Positions 1 through 8,248 are shown, numbered from the stretch's first letter. The stretch: 16,255 nucleotides of DNA from JAJDIA01 sp031555735 (GCA_031555735.1 JAVBUE010000073.1:1-16255); one strand, 5' to 3'. The notes: generated from the sequence alone by a model not told the origin. Translations and numbers: made by a program.

Positions 1-53
1 AAGTCATGTCCCCCCGTGGGTTTACTGTTCTCCCCACATGGTTGTTAATTTGT

Positions 54-172
54 CCCCCCCCTTGTGGAACCACATTCCCACCACGGTGGGAACATTAAAC
101 CATCCTAACGCTGACACAACTTCTTCCTCAGGTTGTCAATAGAAGATGCGGTTGTTGACAATAGAAGGTCTG
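54..172 (+). repeat. Left copy of framing inverted repeat
   Basis: Bases 75-172 match the reverse complement of 16118-16214 with one single-base gap and one substitution (near 112-119). Outside that core, 13 diverged bases (62-74) lead to a run of eight C (54-61). The right copy has a ten-base run at exactly the same distance. The core starts with a palindrome (75-92). It ends with two related units spaced 22 bases apart, TTGTCAATAGAAG at 133 and TTGACAATAGAAG at 155. The C-tract end faces out of the window and the TTGWCA units face the genes. No transposase is near. It could be a dispersed intergenic repeat, a MITE-like element or a recombination site. Confidence 0.9.
75..92. repeat. Palindrome in left repeat
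   Basis: TTCCCACC-AC-GGTGGGAA has perfect 8-base arms around a 2-base centre. The same palindrome, with centre GT, recurs at 16197-16214. It could bind a dimeric protein or form a cruciform. No T-run follows, so it is not a standard terminator. Confidence 0.85.
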
Positions 173-305
173 CTGACGTTGACAATGCGCCACCCACGCC
201 ACCGCAAGATATTGTGTTTGTTGTTGATTATTCACTAATTATGGCAATTGAGAAAATAAACTGTCAAAGTCAGGACATATCCGTAATATATGGATTATTT
301 TTCAG

Positions 306-313
306 TATGTTTG
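306..313 (+). promoter_or_regulatory. Bacteroidota-type -7 box for glycoside hydrolase gene
   Basis: TATGTTTG matches the Bacteroidota primary sigma -7 consensus TAnnTTTG exactly. No good TTTG lies 19-21 bases upstream, so the -33 element is weak or absent. Initiation shortly after it would give a leader of about 30 nt before the ATG at 352. Confidence 0.45.
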
Positions 314-338
314 CCTTCATTTCCCACATCCATCATAC

Positions 339-344
339 AGGAGG
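339..344 (+). promoter_or_regulatory. Shine-Dalgarno site deciding the start at 352
   Basis: AGGAGG followed by 7 bases and then ATG at 352. Such a strong site is less common in Bacteroidota. It favours 352 over the in-frame ATG at 379 and the TTG at 133. Confidence 0.6.
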
Positions 345-351
345 GAGACAG

Positions 352-2334
352 ATGGTAACCGGATATAATAATACGCATATGAAAAAGAGGTATGGAACAG
401 GCATGATGGCGATAGCCCTGATGCTGATGGCCGGATGCGAGAGTCGGCCGAAAACAGTAAAGATTGATTTCGACAGCACGAAGGAGGTCTCCGGACAGAA
501 ATTCGCGATCAGCGACATCTCGCCCGGACTACCGGCGGATTGGGACGAGTATAACTATGTGGTCGTCGAATTCAAATCCACCACCGCCCAACGGTTCCAG
601 CTGGGTTTCACCACCACCGACGGATACAACGAGCTGCGTATCATGAGCTATGTCCCCAACGGATGGAACCGGCTGGCGATCCCCCTGAAATTTTACCGTG
701 ACCTGCCGGGAGCAAACATCGACCTGGCAGCTACATATAACCAACCGCGCTATACCGGTTGGGTGAATTTAGGCGGGAAAAGAGGGCCGTTGCACGGCGT
801 GGACTCCATCGGTATCCGGATGCGGGTGCCGATCGGTAATCCCTCGATCGAGATCCGCTCGATCGCCCTCGCCGTGGATGATCCGGGCGACCAGTACCTT
901 GGAGATATCCCGGCGGTGGATGAGTTCGGCCAATGGAACCTGGGTGATTTCGAAGGCAAGGTCCATTCGTTGGAACAGTTACAGGCCGCCTGGGCGGAGG
1001 AGGAGGGTGAAACGGTTTCCACAGCCGATTATAACTACTCCACCTATGGCGGCTATAAACAGAAACAAGTAAAGGCAACCGGTTTTTTCCGCACGGAGAA
1101 GATCGACGGACGCTGGTGGTTTGTCGATCCGGAAGGTTATCTCTTCCTCTCGGTGGGCGTGGATTGCGTCAGCCCCGGTGGTGGCGGAAACGCCAAGCAG
1201 ATCGATCAGCGCCGTAACCTGTTCAAAGTGCTTCCCCCGGCGGAGATAGCCGCCAGGCTGCGTCCCGACGGGCAGCGGCAGGATACGACATCTGCCTCCT
1301 TCGGCGCCTGGAACCTGTACCGCCGGTATGGCGACGACTACCAGGCAAAAGCCCATGAGCGGATCATCCTACGGATGGATAAATGGGGCCTCAACACCAT
1401 CGCCAACTGGTCAAGCGCCGAGGTGGCGGCATTAGGCAAAAAAGCCTTCACGGCGCAACTGCGCAGCGTAGGGATCGAACGGGGACTGATGGGGCTGGCC
1501 GATGTGTACGCGCCGGCGTTTGCCGCGGCTGTCGATAGCGCCGTCCACGCTTCCGTAACCCCACAAAAAGAGAACCCCTGGCTGATGGGGTATTTTGTGG
1601 CGAATGAGCCGGCCTGGCTGGGACAGGAAGCACGGCTGTGCGCCATGATCCTCGATGGGCCGGACCGCCCGATCAAAACCGTACTCCAAACGTTCCTCGC
1701 CACCAACGACACACCGGAAAGACGGAAGGCATTTATCCTCCAAACATTCAACACGTTCCTACAGACGGTCAATACCGCCCTCCGCAAACACGATCCCCAT
1801 CACCTCAACCTGGGTATCCGCTTCGGTAATATCGCCGAATTGGATGAAGAGATCCTGACAATCTGTAAAGACAACTTTGATGTGCTCAGCTTTAATTGCT
1901 ATGCCCTGTATCCCGACCATCCGATGATGGACCGGGCGTTACGGATCACCGGCCTGCCCATGATTATCGGCGAATACCATTTCGGCACCGTGGACCGGGG
2001 CATGGCGCAATCCTTATGGCAGGTCAACTCGCAACAGGAACGCGGGGCCGCCTACCGTTATTATACGGAAAACGGATATGCGCATCCCGGACTGATCGGG
2101 ACGGCGTATTTCCAATGGTGCGACCAGGACCTGACGGGCAGAAGAAACGATGGCGAAAACTACAACTGCGGATTAATCGATGTGACCGACAGGCCGTATG
2201 CACACCAGGTACACGCAATGATGGAAACGGCCAGGCGCCTCTACCGCATCCATGCCGGTGAAATACCCCCAACCACCCAAGCGCCCGACAGAGCCAGAGG
2301 GCACGAAGCCGTACCGGACGGATGGAATTTCTAA
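352..2334 (+). CDS. Lipoprotein glycoside hydrolase, agarase/GH50-like
   Basis: The protein is 660 aa from ATG 352; an ATG at 379 would give 651 aa. A signal peptide with KKR followed by a short hydrophobic stretch ends in the lipobox LMAGC (Cys29), so a membrane-anchored lipoprotein is likely. Residues about 35-185 look like a beta-sandwich with carbohydrate-binding character. The catalytic TIM barrel starts near residue 244 (GFFRTEK, then RWWFVDPEGYLF). NEPAW at 418-422 offers Glu419 as acid/base, and IIGEYHFG offers Glu541 as nucleophile, the arrangement of clan GH-A. DQDLTGRRNDGENYNCG near 591 resembles the C-terminal barrel signature of GH50 agarases. Family and substrate are inferred from these motifs; agar itself need not be the substrate. 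No SusC/SusD pair or other polysaccharide-utilisation gene is adjacent. It converges on the men operon across a shared terminator. Confidence 0.65.
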   Translation: MVTGYNNTHMKKRYGTGMMAIALMLMAGCESRPKTVKIDFDSTKEVSGQKFAISDISPGLPADWDEYNYVVVEFKSTTAQRFQLGFTTTDGYNELRIMSYVPNGWNRLAIPLKFYRDLPGANIDLAATYNQPRYTGWVNLGGKRGPLHGVDSIGIRMRVPIGNPSIEIRSIALAVDDPGDQYLGDIPAVDEFGQWNLGDFEGKVHSLEQLQAAWAEEEGETVSTADYNYSTYGGYKQKQVKATGFFRTEKIDGRWWFVDPEGYLFLSVGVDCVSPGGGGNAKQIDQRRNLFKVLPPAEIAARLRPDGQRQDTTSASFGAWNLYRRYGDDYQAKAHERIILRMDKWGLNTIANWSSAEVAALGKKAFTAQLRSVGIERGLMGLADVYAPAFAAAVDSAVHASVTPQKENPWLMGYFVANEPAWLGQEARLCAMILDGPDRPIKTVLQTFLATNDTPERRKAFILQTFNTFLQTVNTALRKHDPHHLNLGIRFGNIAELDEEILTICKDNFDVLSFNCYALYPDHPMMDRALRITGLPMIIGEYHFGTVDRGMAQSLWQVNSQQERGAAYRYYTENGYAHPGLIGTAYFQWCDQDLTGRRNDGENYNCGLIDVTDRPYAHQVHAMMETARRLYRIHAGEIPPTTQAPDRARGHEAVPDGWNF

Positions 2335-2352
2335 ACCGTCGGCACAGATTGA

Positions 2353-2369
2353 TGTGTGTGTGTGTGTGT
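2353..2369. repeat. TG dinucleotide repeat
   Basis: Seventeen bases of alternating T and G, (TG)8T, just downstream of the hydrolase stop codon and before the terminator. It is outside any gene and may be prone to slippage. Confidence 0.9.
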
Positions 2370-2387
2370 AAAAAGCCCGGCGAAAAT

Positions 2388-2427
2388 GATCCTGATGATC
2401 GATTTCAATCATCAGGATCTTTTTTTT
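2388..2427. terminator. Bidirectional rho-independent terminator
   Basis: A perfect 12-bp stem (2388-2399 with 2408-2419, starting GATCCTGATGAT) encloses an 8-nt loop and is followed on the + strand by eight T (2420-2427). On the minus strand the stem is followed by ATTTT. It lies between the convergent hydrolase gene and the last gene of the men operon, so it can serve both. Confidence 0.85.
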
Positions 2428-2462
2428 ACCCGTTTCATCCGGATCTTTTTACCGTATGCAAC

Positions 2463-4073
2463 TTACTCGGCGGTAAAGAGGAGTACGCGGCTGGAAGGGT
2501 TGACCCATTCGTTGACAAGGGCGCGCAGGCGGGCATATTCTGCCGGCGTGTACTGCATCTTGTTCAGGACAAGGGAGCGGGTGACCACCACTTTCCCGTT
2601 TTGTGTAGTCAACGCCTGCGAGAACGTGCCGAACGGTTCGGTGAGCGTCTGATCGTATTTCTCGGCTTCCAGCTTCAGTCCGGCAGCAGGCGTAAGGGTA
2701 TAGACCGCCGTCTGGTGGAGGCACGAAGGGATTTCCAGCAGCTGCGTCCGATGGCTTGTCAACGCGCCCGCCCACTCGTCGGCGCCGGCAACAGGCGCCG
2801 GCAGGGTGAACACCACACGTCCGCCGACAGCCTTATCGGCAGCCACGGCGAGGTCGAACGTATCGTTGACCTCTTTCGGCGCCATGATCAGGCTTACGGA
2901 CGTACCATCCAGCGCCACGAGCTGATCCAATCCGCCCCGCAGGTCGAGCGACAGGGGTGTGACCGATGTGGCCGACAGGTATTGGTCTTTCCCCCCTGCC
3001 GTCACCTTTACCGCCAGTGATTTGAAAGCCTTCAGTCCGCAGGCAGCCGGATCGAGATTGCCGGGATAGACCGCCACGACGGTGGCTTGTACACCCGCCG
3101 CTTTCAGCATCGCCCACAACAACTGCGTCTTTTCGGCCATCGTGCCATAGGCGCTGCGGACGATGTCTTCATCATTCCGGATGGTATAGCCCGCATCGGC
3201 CAACGGTACGCCGCTCGTTCCCAACTCGTTCACCACGTACTTCTGTATCGCCGCCACCTTATCGGATACGGTCTGCGCCTTTTCGGTGATAAACTGTGCA
3301 TACGTATCCGCCTCCATCGCTTTGGCGGCGGTGAAACGTTTTGCCAGCTCAGCCAGGGCGGCGGCTTGCGAAGCATAGGTGGAAGCCACCAGGCGGGGCA
3401 CGCCGTCGCGGTTCTGCGCCGTCAGCGGTTCGCGGGAAGAAGCCGGCGTATGACGCAGTGTCCAGGTATAGGTATCCATACCTCCCTGGTGCGATTCGGC
3501 CGGTCTCACGGTTGCGGCATACAGTTGCCAGTGAAGCGTCTTTCCCTCTGGCACGCTCACCGATAGCGTATAGGATTTGACCGGCGATGTTTCCTGCACG
3601 ACCTCATTCAGGTCGAGCGCGGGGAAGAAGCCCGGTTTGGTGACCACCGAATAATCCAGATAGATCGTAGCCCCCAGTTCCAGCCCGGTATGCACCACCA
3701 CCATTTCTTTCAGGTGGTTATAGGCGGCCGCATTGGTGGCATAGCGGGGAAGCACTTCCACAAAGGCATTCTCCGGTGTCCGGATTATCGTACCGTCTTT
3801 TTGTTTGGTGTAAGAGGTATGGATCTTCAGTTGCTGGTAAGCGGGATTATATACGATGAAACTTTCCCCGTAGGTGCCGTTCATCGCCGTATGGGTAAAG
3901 AGCGTCAGCTCCATGGTATAACGATATTCCTGGCTGCCGTCGGCATGCAACGTCCAGGCTTTGGACACTTTTCCGTACTCGGCTTCGGAGGCGGCGAAGA
4001 GCCCGGCGCTCACCAGCAGGAGACAGAGAAGAAGAACGGATTTTACTGTATATTTTGTCATTGTCTGTTTCAT
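2463..4073 (-). CDS. Secreted DUF3857/transglutaminase-like protein, triad lost
   Basis: The protein is 536 aa with a Sec signal peptide (MKQTMTK, hydrophobic 12-26, probable cut after GLFA) and a predicted periplasmic location. An in-frame ATG four codons in is an alternative start. Residues about 30-215 look like the DUF3857 beta domain and about 240-375 like a transglutaminase core. Aligned by eye with the upstream neighbour, the catalytic Cys is Met312, the His is Ser352, and the Asp position falls at Ala368/Thr369. The fold-defining sequence around them is kept (LLWAMLKAAGVQA). I infer a non-catalytic paralogue, perhaps binding what its partner cleaves or crosslinks. It is shorter than the 657-aa neighbour because the C-terminal domain is reduced. 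It is the last gene of the men operon, 21 bp after the paralogue. The frame is intact, so it is not a decaying pseudogene. Confidence 0.75.
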   Translation of the reverse strand: MKQTMTKYTVKSVLLLCLLLVSAGLFAASEAEYGKVSKAWTLHADGSQEYRYTMELTLFTHTAMNGTYGESFIVYNPAYQQLKIHTSYTKQKDGTIIRTPENAFVEVLPRYATNAAAYNHLKEMVVVHTGLELGATIYLDYSVVTKPGFFPALDLNEVVQETSPVKSYTLSVSVPEGKTLHWQLYAATVRPAESHQGGMDTYTWTLRHTPASSREPLTAQNRDGVPRLVASTYASQAAALAELAKRFTAAKAMEADTYAQFITEKAQTVSDKVAAIQKYVVNELGTSGVPLADAGYTIRNDEDIVRSAYGTMAEKTQLLWAMLKAAGVQATVVAVYPGNLDPAACGLKAFKSLAVKVTAGGKDQYLSATSVTPLSLDLRGGLDQLVALDGTSVSLIMAPKEVNDTFDLAVAADKAVGGRVVFTLPAPVAGADEWAGALTSHRTQLLEIPSCLHQTAVYTLTPAAGLKLEAEKYDQTLTEPFGTFSQALTTQNGKVVVTRSLVLNKMQYTPAEYARLRALVNEWVNPSSRVLLFTAE

Positions 4074-4094
4074 TTTACGTAGTTCATCAACCGG

Positions 4095-6068
4095 TTATTT
4101 TGTCACGATCAGGTAGTCGCCAAACGATTTGTGGGCATTCACCGCCGTACGGAATCCCTCCCAGTCGGCAGGTTCATAAACCCGTTTCTTCAGGACGAGC
4201 TTCTGGTGGAGCACCACCTTGTCGCCGTTCTGGGCGATAGACCCCTCGAAATCGGCGCTGCCGCTTTGTTTCGCATCCGAACGGCTTTCGTTCAGCAGTG
4301 TAAAACCTTTCGGCAATTGGATGGTTTCATCCAGTTCCACCAGGCGCGAGCAGGCGTCTTTGAATCCGTACGCGCGGCTTTCCAGGTTGGTATTGATACG
4401 CAGGTGGCTCATCACCGAGGTATAGAGGTTGTTCATCACCAGCGGTTTGAACGCCAGGTCGCTGCCGGCCACTGTCGCGTATTCCGGTATCTCGTAGGTG
4501 AAGGTGATATGGATCGGCGCCGCCTGATAGTCTTTCGGGTTCTTGCCGTAATCCACTTTCTTCACGATAGCTTTCGGCGAAACGGCCAGCAGTTGGCGTT
4601 CCATAGCGCTCTCCCAGTCGGTCTGCCACCCACCGGTGAAGATACGGCGGATATTGCTGTCCGATTGCCCTTCGGCGGAAATGGTGAAGGTGCCGTACAA
4701 CGTGCCGTTGGCATCGAGGCGGTTGTTAGCCTGGATACGCACGTAATGGTTTTCAGGAGCCGACACCGGTGTCTCCCGTATATCCGAGCCTTCGGGAATA
4801 CCCGGCAGGTAGTTTTGCTGCTGTTCGGCGCTGCTCCACAACTCGCGGCAGAAAGGTACCCAGGTAGGATCGAGCGGCATGTAGGTGCCGTTAGCCAGTT
4901 TGACCACCGCGACACAGTGGTTGAAATGGTCGGCGGGTATCTTTTCCACGCGGCTGCCCGCCATCGTCATCGCCGGATAGGCTTCGAAGCCCGCCATGCG
5001 GAGGAAAGAGATCAGCGTGCCGGCGATATCCTTACATACGCCGCACCGGTCGGTATAGTTCATCTGCGTGTTATGGAGCGTATAGCCTTCGCCTTTGCCC
5101 ATAGAGATACCCGAATAACGGATATTATCCGCTACCCAGTGCGTGAGGACGGCGATCTTCTCCATCTCGGTCTTCTTCCCTTTGATCAGCTCGTCCACTT
5201 TCTTCTGCGCTTCGGGCAGCGGGGCAAAACTGCCATAGTCTTCGTTCACCTTGTTGAACCAAAGCGATTTCTCCACCCAGTCCGGGGTGGACGACATGAA
5301 CAGTTTCGGGGCGGCGTCGAACAGGTCCACCATGTTCGGCTCGCGTTTGAACGGCAGCACATCGGTCATAGCAAACGAATACAACTTGTTGTCGCCGGCG
5401 AAGTACATGGAAGAGGTACATTCGCCCTGGTAGAACTGGAATTGCAGTTCTTTCTCCTTCGGTATGCTGACGGTATAAACCTTGCGCACGGTCGGATCGT
5501 CCACCCAGAACGATACGATATCGTAGAACTGCCCGCGCATCGGCGGGATGAATCGCGACTCATCATCGTCGCCGATCCCGTTCAGCAACAGGGCATAGGT
5601 GAACCCTTTCTTGTCGATCTGGTATTCCACCACATCACCCGGGTAAAGGCGTCCTACTTCGATCATGATCTGGCGGGCTCCCCAATAGATGGCGCGCGCC
5701 GGGGCGGCATAGTCGCACGCCTTGGTCACATCAAGGTTGATCTCGTCGCCGTTCGCACGGTAGATCGTTACCTTACGGAACTGGGCAAAAGCGGTGAGGG
5801 GATCGTAATCATAGGTGATCACCCGGTTGGCCACCGCCCCTTTGGGTGTCTGCACCCTGAATCGCTTGTAGATGGTAAACGAGCCCGATCCGGTAGGTTG
5901 CACCGATACGGACGTACTGTCGAGCAGGGTCACACAGTCGAAACCCGCGTACACTTTCAGGGCTTCTTCGGTCGGATCCTGCGGAAACCGGCACACCTCG
6001 CCGTTCTGTCCATAGACAGTGAGGCAGGCCCAAGCGCTGAACAAAAGAACACATAAACTCTTCTTCAT
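4095..6068 (-). CDS. Secreted DUF3857/transglutaminase-like protein, triad intact
   Basis: The protein is 657 aa. A short signal peptide (MKKSLCVLLFSAWACLTVYG, probable cut before QNGE) predicts a periplasmic protein. Residues about 35-240 look like DUF3857. The transglutaminase-like core spans about 290-405, with the papain-type triad Cys345 (GVCKD), His384 (FNHC) and Asp400 (PLDPTW). A C-terminal beta domain of the DUF3858 kind follows. Proteins of this build are common in Bacteroidota and mostly uncharacterised; the core fits a cysteine peptidase, amidase or acyl-transfer enzyme. It starts 14 bp after menCE and is followed after 21 bp by the triad-less paralogue, so it is co-transcribed with menaquinone genes. 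No pathway link to menaquinone is known to me, and the pairing may simply be positional. Confidence 0.8.
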   Translation of the reverse strand: MKKSLCVLLFSAWACLTVYGQNGEVCRFPQDPTEEALKVYAGFDCVTLLDSTSVSVQPTGSGSFTIYKRFRVQTPKGAVANRVITYDYDPLTAFAQFRKVTIYRANGDEINLDVTKACDYAAPARAIYWGARQIMIEVGRLYPGDVVEYQIDKKGFTYALLLNGIGDDDESRFIPPMRGQFYDIVSFWVDDPTVRKVYTVSIPKEKELQFQFYQGECTSSMYFAGDNKLYSFAMTDVLPFKREPNMVDLFDAAPKLFMSSTPDWVEKSLWFNKVNEDYGSFAPLPEAQKKVDELIKGKKTEMEKIAVLTHWVADNIRYSGISMGKGEGYTLHNTQMNYTDRCGVCKDIAGTLISFLRMAGFEAYPAMTMAGSRVEKIPADHFNHCVAVVKLANGTYMPLDPTWVPFCRELWSSAEQQQNYLPGIPEGSDIRETPVSAPENHYVRIQANNRLDANGTLYGTFTISAEGQSDSNIRRIFTGGWQTDWESAMERQLLAVSPKAIVKKVDYGKNPKDYQAAPIHITFTYEIPEYATVAGSDLAFKPLVMNNLYTSVMSHLRINTNLESRAYGFKDACSRLVELDETIQLPKGFTLLNESRSDAKQSGSADFEGSIAQNGDKVVLHQKLVLKKRVYEPADWEGFRTAVNAHKSFGDYLIVTK

Positions 6069-6082
6069 GATATTATTGATAA

Positions 6083-8248
6083 TTACTTAGTATTAAAAAT
6101 TTCCATATACACATTTCCCCACTTCAAATCGGCCACTAACGCCTTACAAGCAGCCCGGTCTATCTTGAAACTTTTTGTCAGCGGAATATTGTCCACCTTT
6201 ATGATCCGTTTCGGCCGCAGATGCCGGGGTAGGACAAGAGCCAGGAGATCATCAATCCCTTCTATATTCTTGTAGCTGCTCAGCAGCATTACCACCGCTT
6301 CGCCATAGATCGGATGGGGCGCCGAAGTGATGGCAAAAGAATTGGAGAGAATGGACCTTATGGCCTCTTCCACCTGTTCGATATGTATTTTCAGTCCTCC
6401 GCTGATGATCACATTGTCTCTGCGTCCCTGGATCAGGAAACGGCCGTCGGGCAAAATTTCGGCCATATCGTTGGTCGTCAGGGTTACATCCGAGACATGG
6501 GGAGCCTCAATAACCAGGGTACTTTCTTTCGACAGGGAAACAGTCACACCGGGAAACGGGGTATAATACGGCGAAGCCTCCGGACCATTTAACCGCCTGA
6601 GGGCGATGTGGGAGAGCGTCTCAGTCATCCCATACGATACATAGATCGGATTGGGGTATTCGCTCAGACTTTTTTCCAAGGAAGGATCAACTTTGCTTCC
6701 GCCGATCAGCAACGTGCCGATTTCCTTAAATCTTCTGTTCATATTTGGGTTACAATCACATTTAAGTGCCTGGAGGGGAACCATCGCCGCAAACCGGACA
6801 GGAGTAGAAACTTTCAACAGCGGATGAGCGTTATCAGGGCTTGTAATCAGGTTCAGCCCGTTTGTCAATGCACGCACCACCATCATCTTACCAGCGATAA
6901 AACTCAGATCCAAACACAGCAGGGCGGTATCTCCCGGACGAAGCTGCATATACTGGCAGGTCATCCGGGCACTGGCACGCATCTGCTCCTTGCGGACGGT
7001 CATTTGCTTGGGGGTATCTGTCGATCCGGAAGTCTGCACCTGTATAAAAGGCGAATCAGAATACCAGTCTTCCAGAAAATCACATAAAGGGATGTATCGT
7101 TTCCGTGTTTCTTCATTGGTATCCAGCATCTGGTAGTAGGTCCCCTTTGTATAACACACCCCGTCCACTGTGATGGTCTCGCCGGGGAAGTCCAACGGAT
7201 TGAATATCAGGCAATCCTTACGTATCTTCAGGGGCAGGTCGATATTGTTGGTAAACAACTGCCCCGTACCCAGACCCTGCGGCAGCGTATGGGAGAAGGT
7301 GGCGCACCACTGTGCGATCGCGTTCAGGCCGATATTCGATTCGAGGGCGGAGGTAATCCACCAACCGATGCCACGTTCTTCTGCCAGTCGTATCCATTCG
7401 GTACAACCGTGTATGCCTCCATGCAGGGAAGGCTTTAATACTATGTATTGGGGATTGATCTTATTCAGCAACCGCCGTTTTTCGGGCAAGTGGTTGATGC
7501 CGATCAGTTCCTCATCCAACGCGATCGGCAAGAGGGTCGAGGCGGCCAGTTCGGCCATCTGCTCCCATTGTCCCGCACGTATAGGCTGCTCGATCGAATG
7601 GATACCGAAAAGCGCCAGTTTCGCCAGTTTCGCCTTCACCTCATCGGGGGAGAAGGCGCCGTTGGCATCGACACGCAGCTCGAGCACGGATTCCGGGTAG
7701 CGCTCACGGATATAATCCAGCAGCAACAGTTCTTTTTCAAAATCGATGGCGCCGATCTTCAGCTTCACACAATGGTAACCGGCAGTGAGCTTGGATTTGA
7801 CCTGTCCCAGCATTTCCCGAAACGACCCCATCCAGATCAGCCCGTTGATGGGGATACCGGCTTCGCCCCAAGCAAACGGGGTATCCCATAACACGTAGGA
7901 TCCGGTTTCAAAGTGCCGCAAGGCTGTTTCCAACCCGAATAAGATGGACGGGTATTCCTGAAGCCACTTAAAATCAATTGTCCCTGTTTGTTCCAGTTTA
8001 TTACAGGCCTTAGCCAATACCTTTTCATACGCTTCGCGCGGCATCGCATCGCAACTCAGGCCGGGCAGCGGCGCACACTCGCCCACTCCTACCCGTCCGG
8101 GCTGGTCGTTGGCCGTCAGCAACACATACCACACATCTCTCTCCCGGTACACGCCACGCGACGTACCCGCCGGTTTTTTGAATAACAACCGGTAAGGAAT
8201 GATGGATGTTTGATACCGGCTCATCGTATTGGTTTCACGCTGCATCAT
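6083..8248 (-). CDS. menC-menE: o-Succinylbenzoate synthase / OSB-CoA ligase fusion (MenC-MenE)
   Basis: A 721-aa two-domain cytoplasmic enzyme. The N-terminal half (about 10-345) is MenC of the enolase superfamily, which dehydrates SHCHC to o-succinylbenzoate. It keeps Lys162 and Lys164 (KLK), metal ligands Asp194, Glu220 and Asp245, and Lys272 (LKPS). The C-terminal half (about 355-721) is a compact acyl-adenylate ligase. It has the ATP loop TSGSTDTPK (406-414), YGMTE (539-543), the hinge GRRDN (608-612) and the A10 lysine Lys695. In that last motif the usual GK is FK (SFKIDR). Each half is about as long as the free-standing protein, with almost no linker. Its ATG overlaps the menB stop as ATGA, which suggests translational coupling; an ATG eight codons in is an alternative start. 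The MenE half looks AT-richer than the MenC half. No stop or frameshift separates the domains. Confidence 0.93.
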   Translation of the reverse strand: MMQRETNTMSRYQTSIIPYRLLFKKPAGTSRGVYRERDVWYVLLTANDQPGRVGVGECAPLPGLSCDAMPREAYEKVLAKACNKLEQTGTIDFKWLQEYPSILFGLETALRHFETGSYVLWDTPFAWGEAGIPINGLIWMGSFREMLGQVKSKLTAGYHCVKLKIGAIDFEKELLLLDYIRERYPESVLELRVDANGAFSPDEVKAKLAKLALFGIHSIEQPIRAGQWEQMAELAASTLLPIALDEELIGINHLPEKRRLLNKINPQYIVLKPSLHGGIHGCTEWIRLAEERGIGWWITSALESNIGLNAIAQWCATFSHTLPQGLGTGQLFTNNIDLPLKIRKDCLIFNPLDFPGETITVDGVCYTKGTYYQMLDTNEETRKRYIPLCDFLEDWYSDSPFIQVQTSGSTDTPKQMTVRKEQMRASARMTCQYMQLRPGDTALLCLDLSFIAGKMMVVRALTNGLNLITSPDNAHPLLKVSTPVRFAAMVPLQALKCDCNPNMNRRFKEIGTLLIGGSKVDPSLEKSLSEYPNPIYVSYGMTETLSHIALRRLNGPEASPYYTPFPGVTVSLSKESTLVIEAPHVSDVTLTTNDMAEILPDGRFLIQGRRDNVIISGGLKIHIEQVEEAIRSILSNSFAITSAPHPIYGEAVVMLLSSYKNIEGIDDLLALVLPRHLRPKRIIKVDNIPLTKSFKIDRAACKALVADLKWGNVYMEIFNTK

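Larger units (their letters stand above)
1..351. other. Left non-coding leader region
   Basis: I see no convincing gene in these 351 bases. The stretch holds two C-rich runs (about 10-15 and 54-61), the left copy of the framing inverted repeat, a third TTGACA element at 179-184, then AT-rich DNA leading to a promoter-like box and a ribosome binding site for the glycoside hydrolase gene. An open frame continues upstream of that gene to a TTG at 133 inside the repeat. Its translation there looks like random sequence, and the promoter-like box lies downstream of 133, so I treat the region as non-coding. Confidence 0.7.

Noticed and set aside
131..184. Short spaced repeats resembling a CRISPR array
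   Set aside because: The units are only about 13-18 bases, vary between copies, have intervals under 12 bases and no cas genes; they belong to the framing repeat.
133..351. Open frame extending the hydrolase gene upstream to a TTG inside the left repeat
   Set aside because: The translation has no domain character, a -7 box (306-313) and a strong Shine-Dalgarno site (339-344) lie downstream, and a lipoprotein signal peptide begins only after 352.
2322..3020. 232-codon + strand frame past the hydrolase stop
   Set aside because: It runs through the terminator and antisense to a clear gene, and its translation is low in recognisable structure.
2463..4073. Pseudogene call for the shorter transglutaminase-like protein
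   Set aside because: The frame is open over 536 codons with a good signal peptide and intact fold sequence; only the catalytic residues are replaced, which fits a pseudoenzyme and not decay.
4131..6056. 641-codon open frame on the + strand opposite the triad-intact transglutaminase gene
   Set aside because: It mirrors the minus-strand gene, which has a signal peptide, a catalytic triad and operon spacing. The antisense product is rich in His and Arg and has no recognisable domain.
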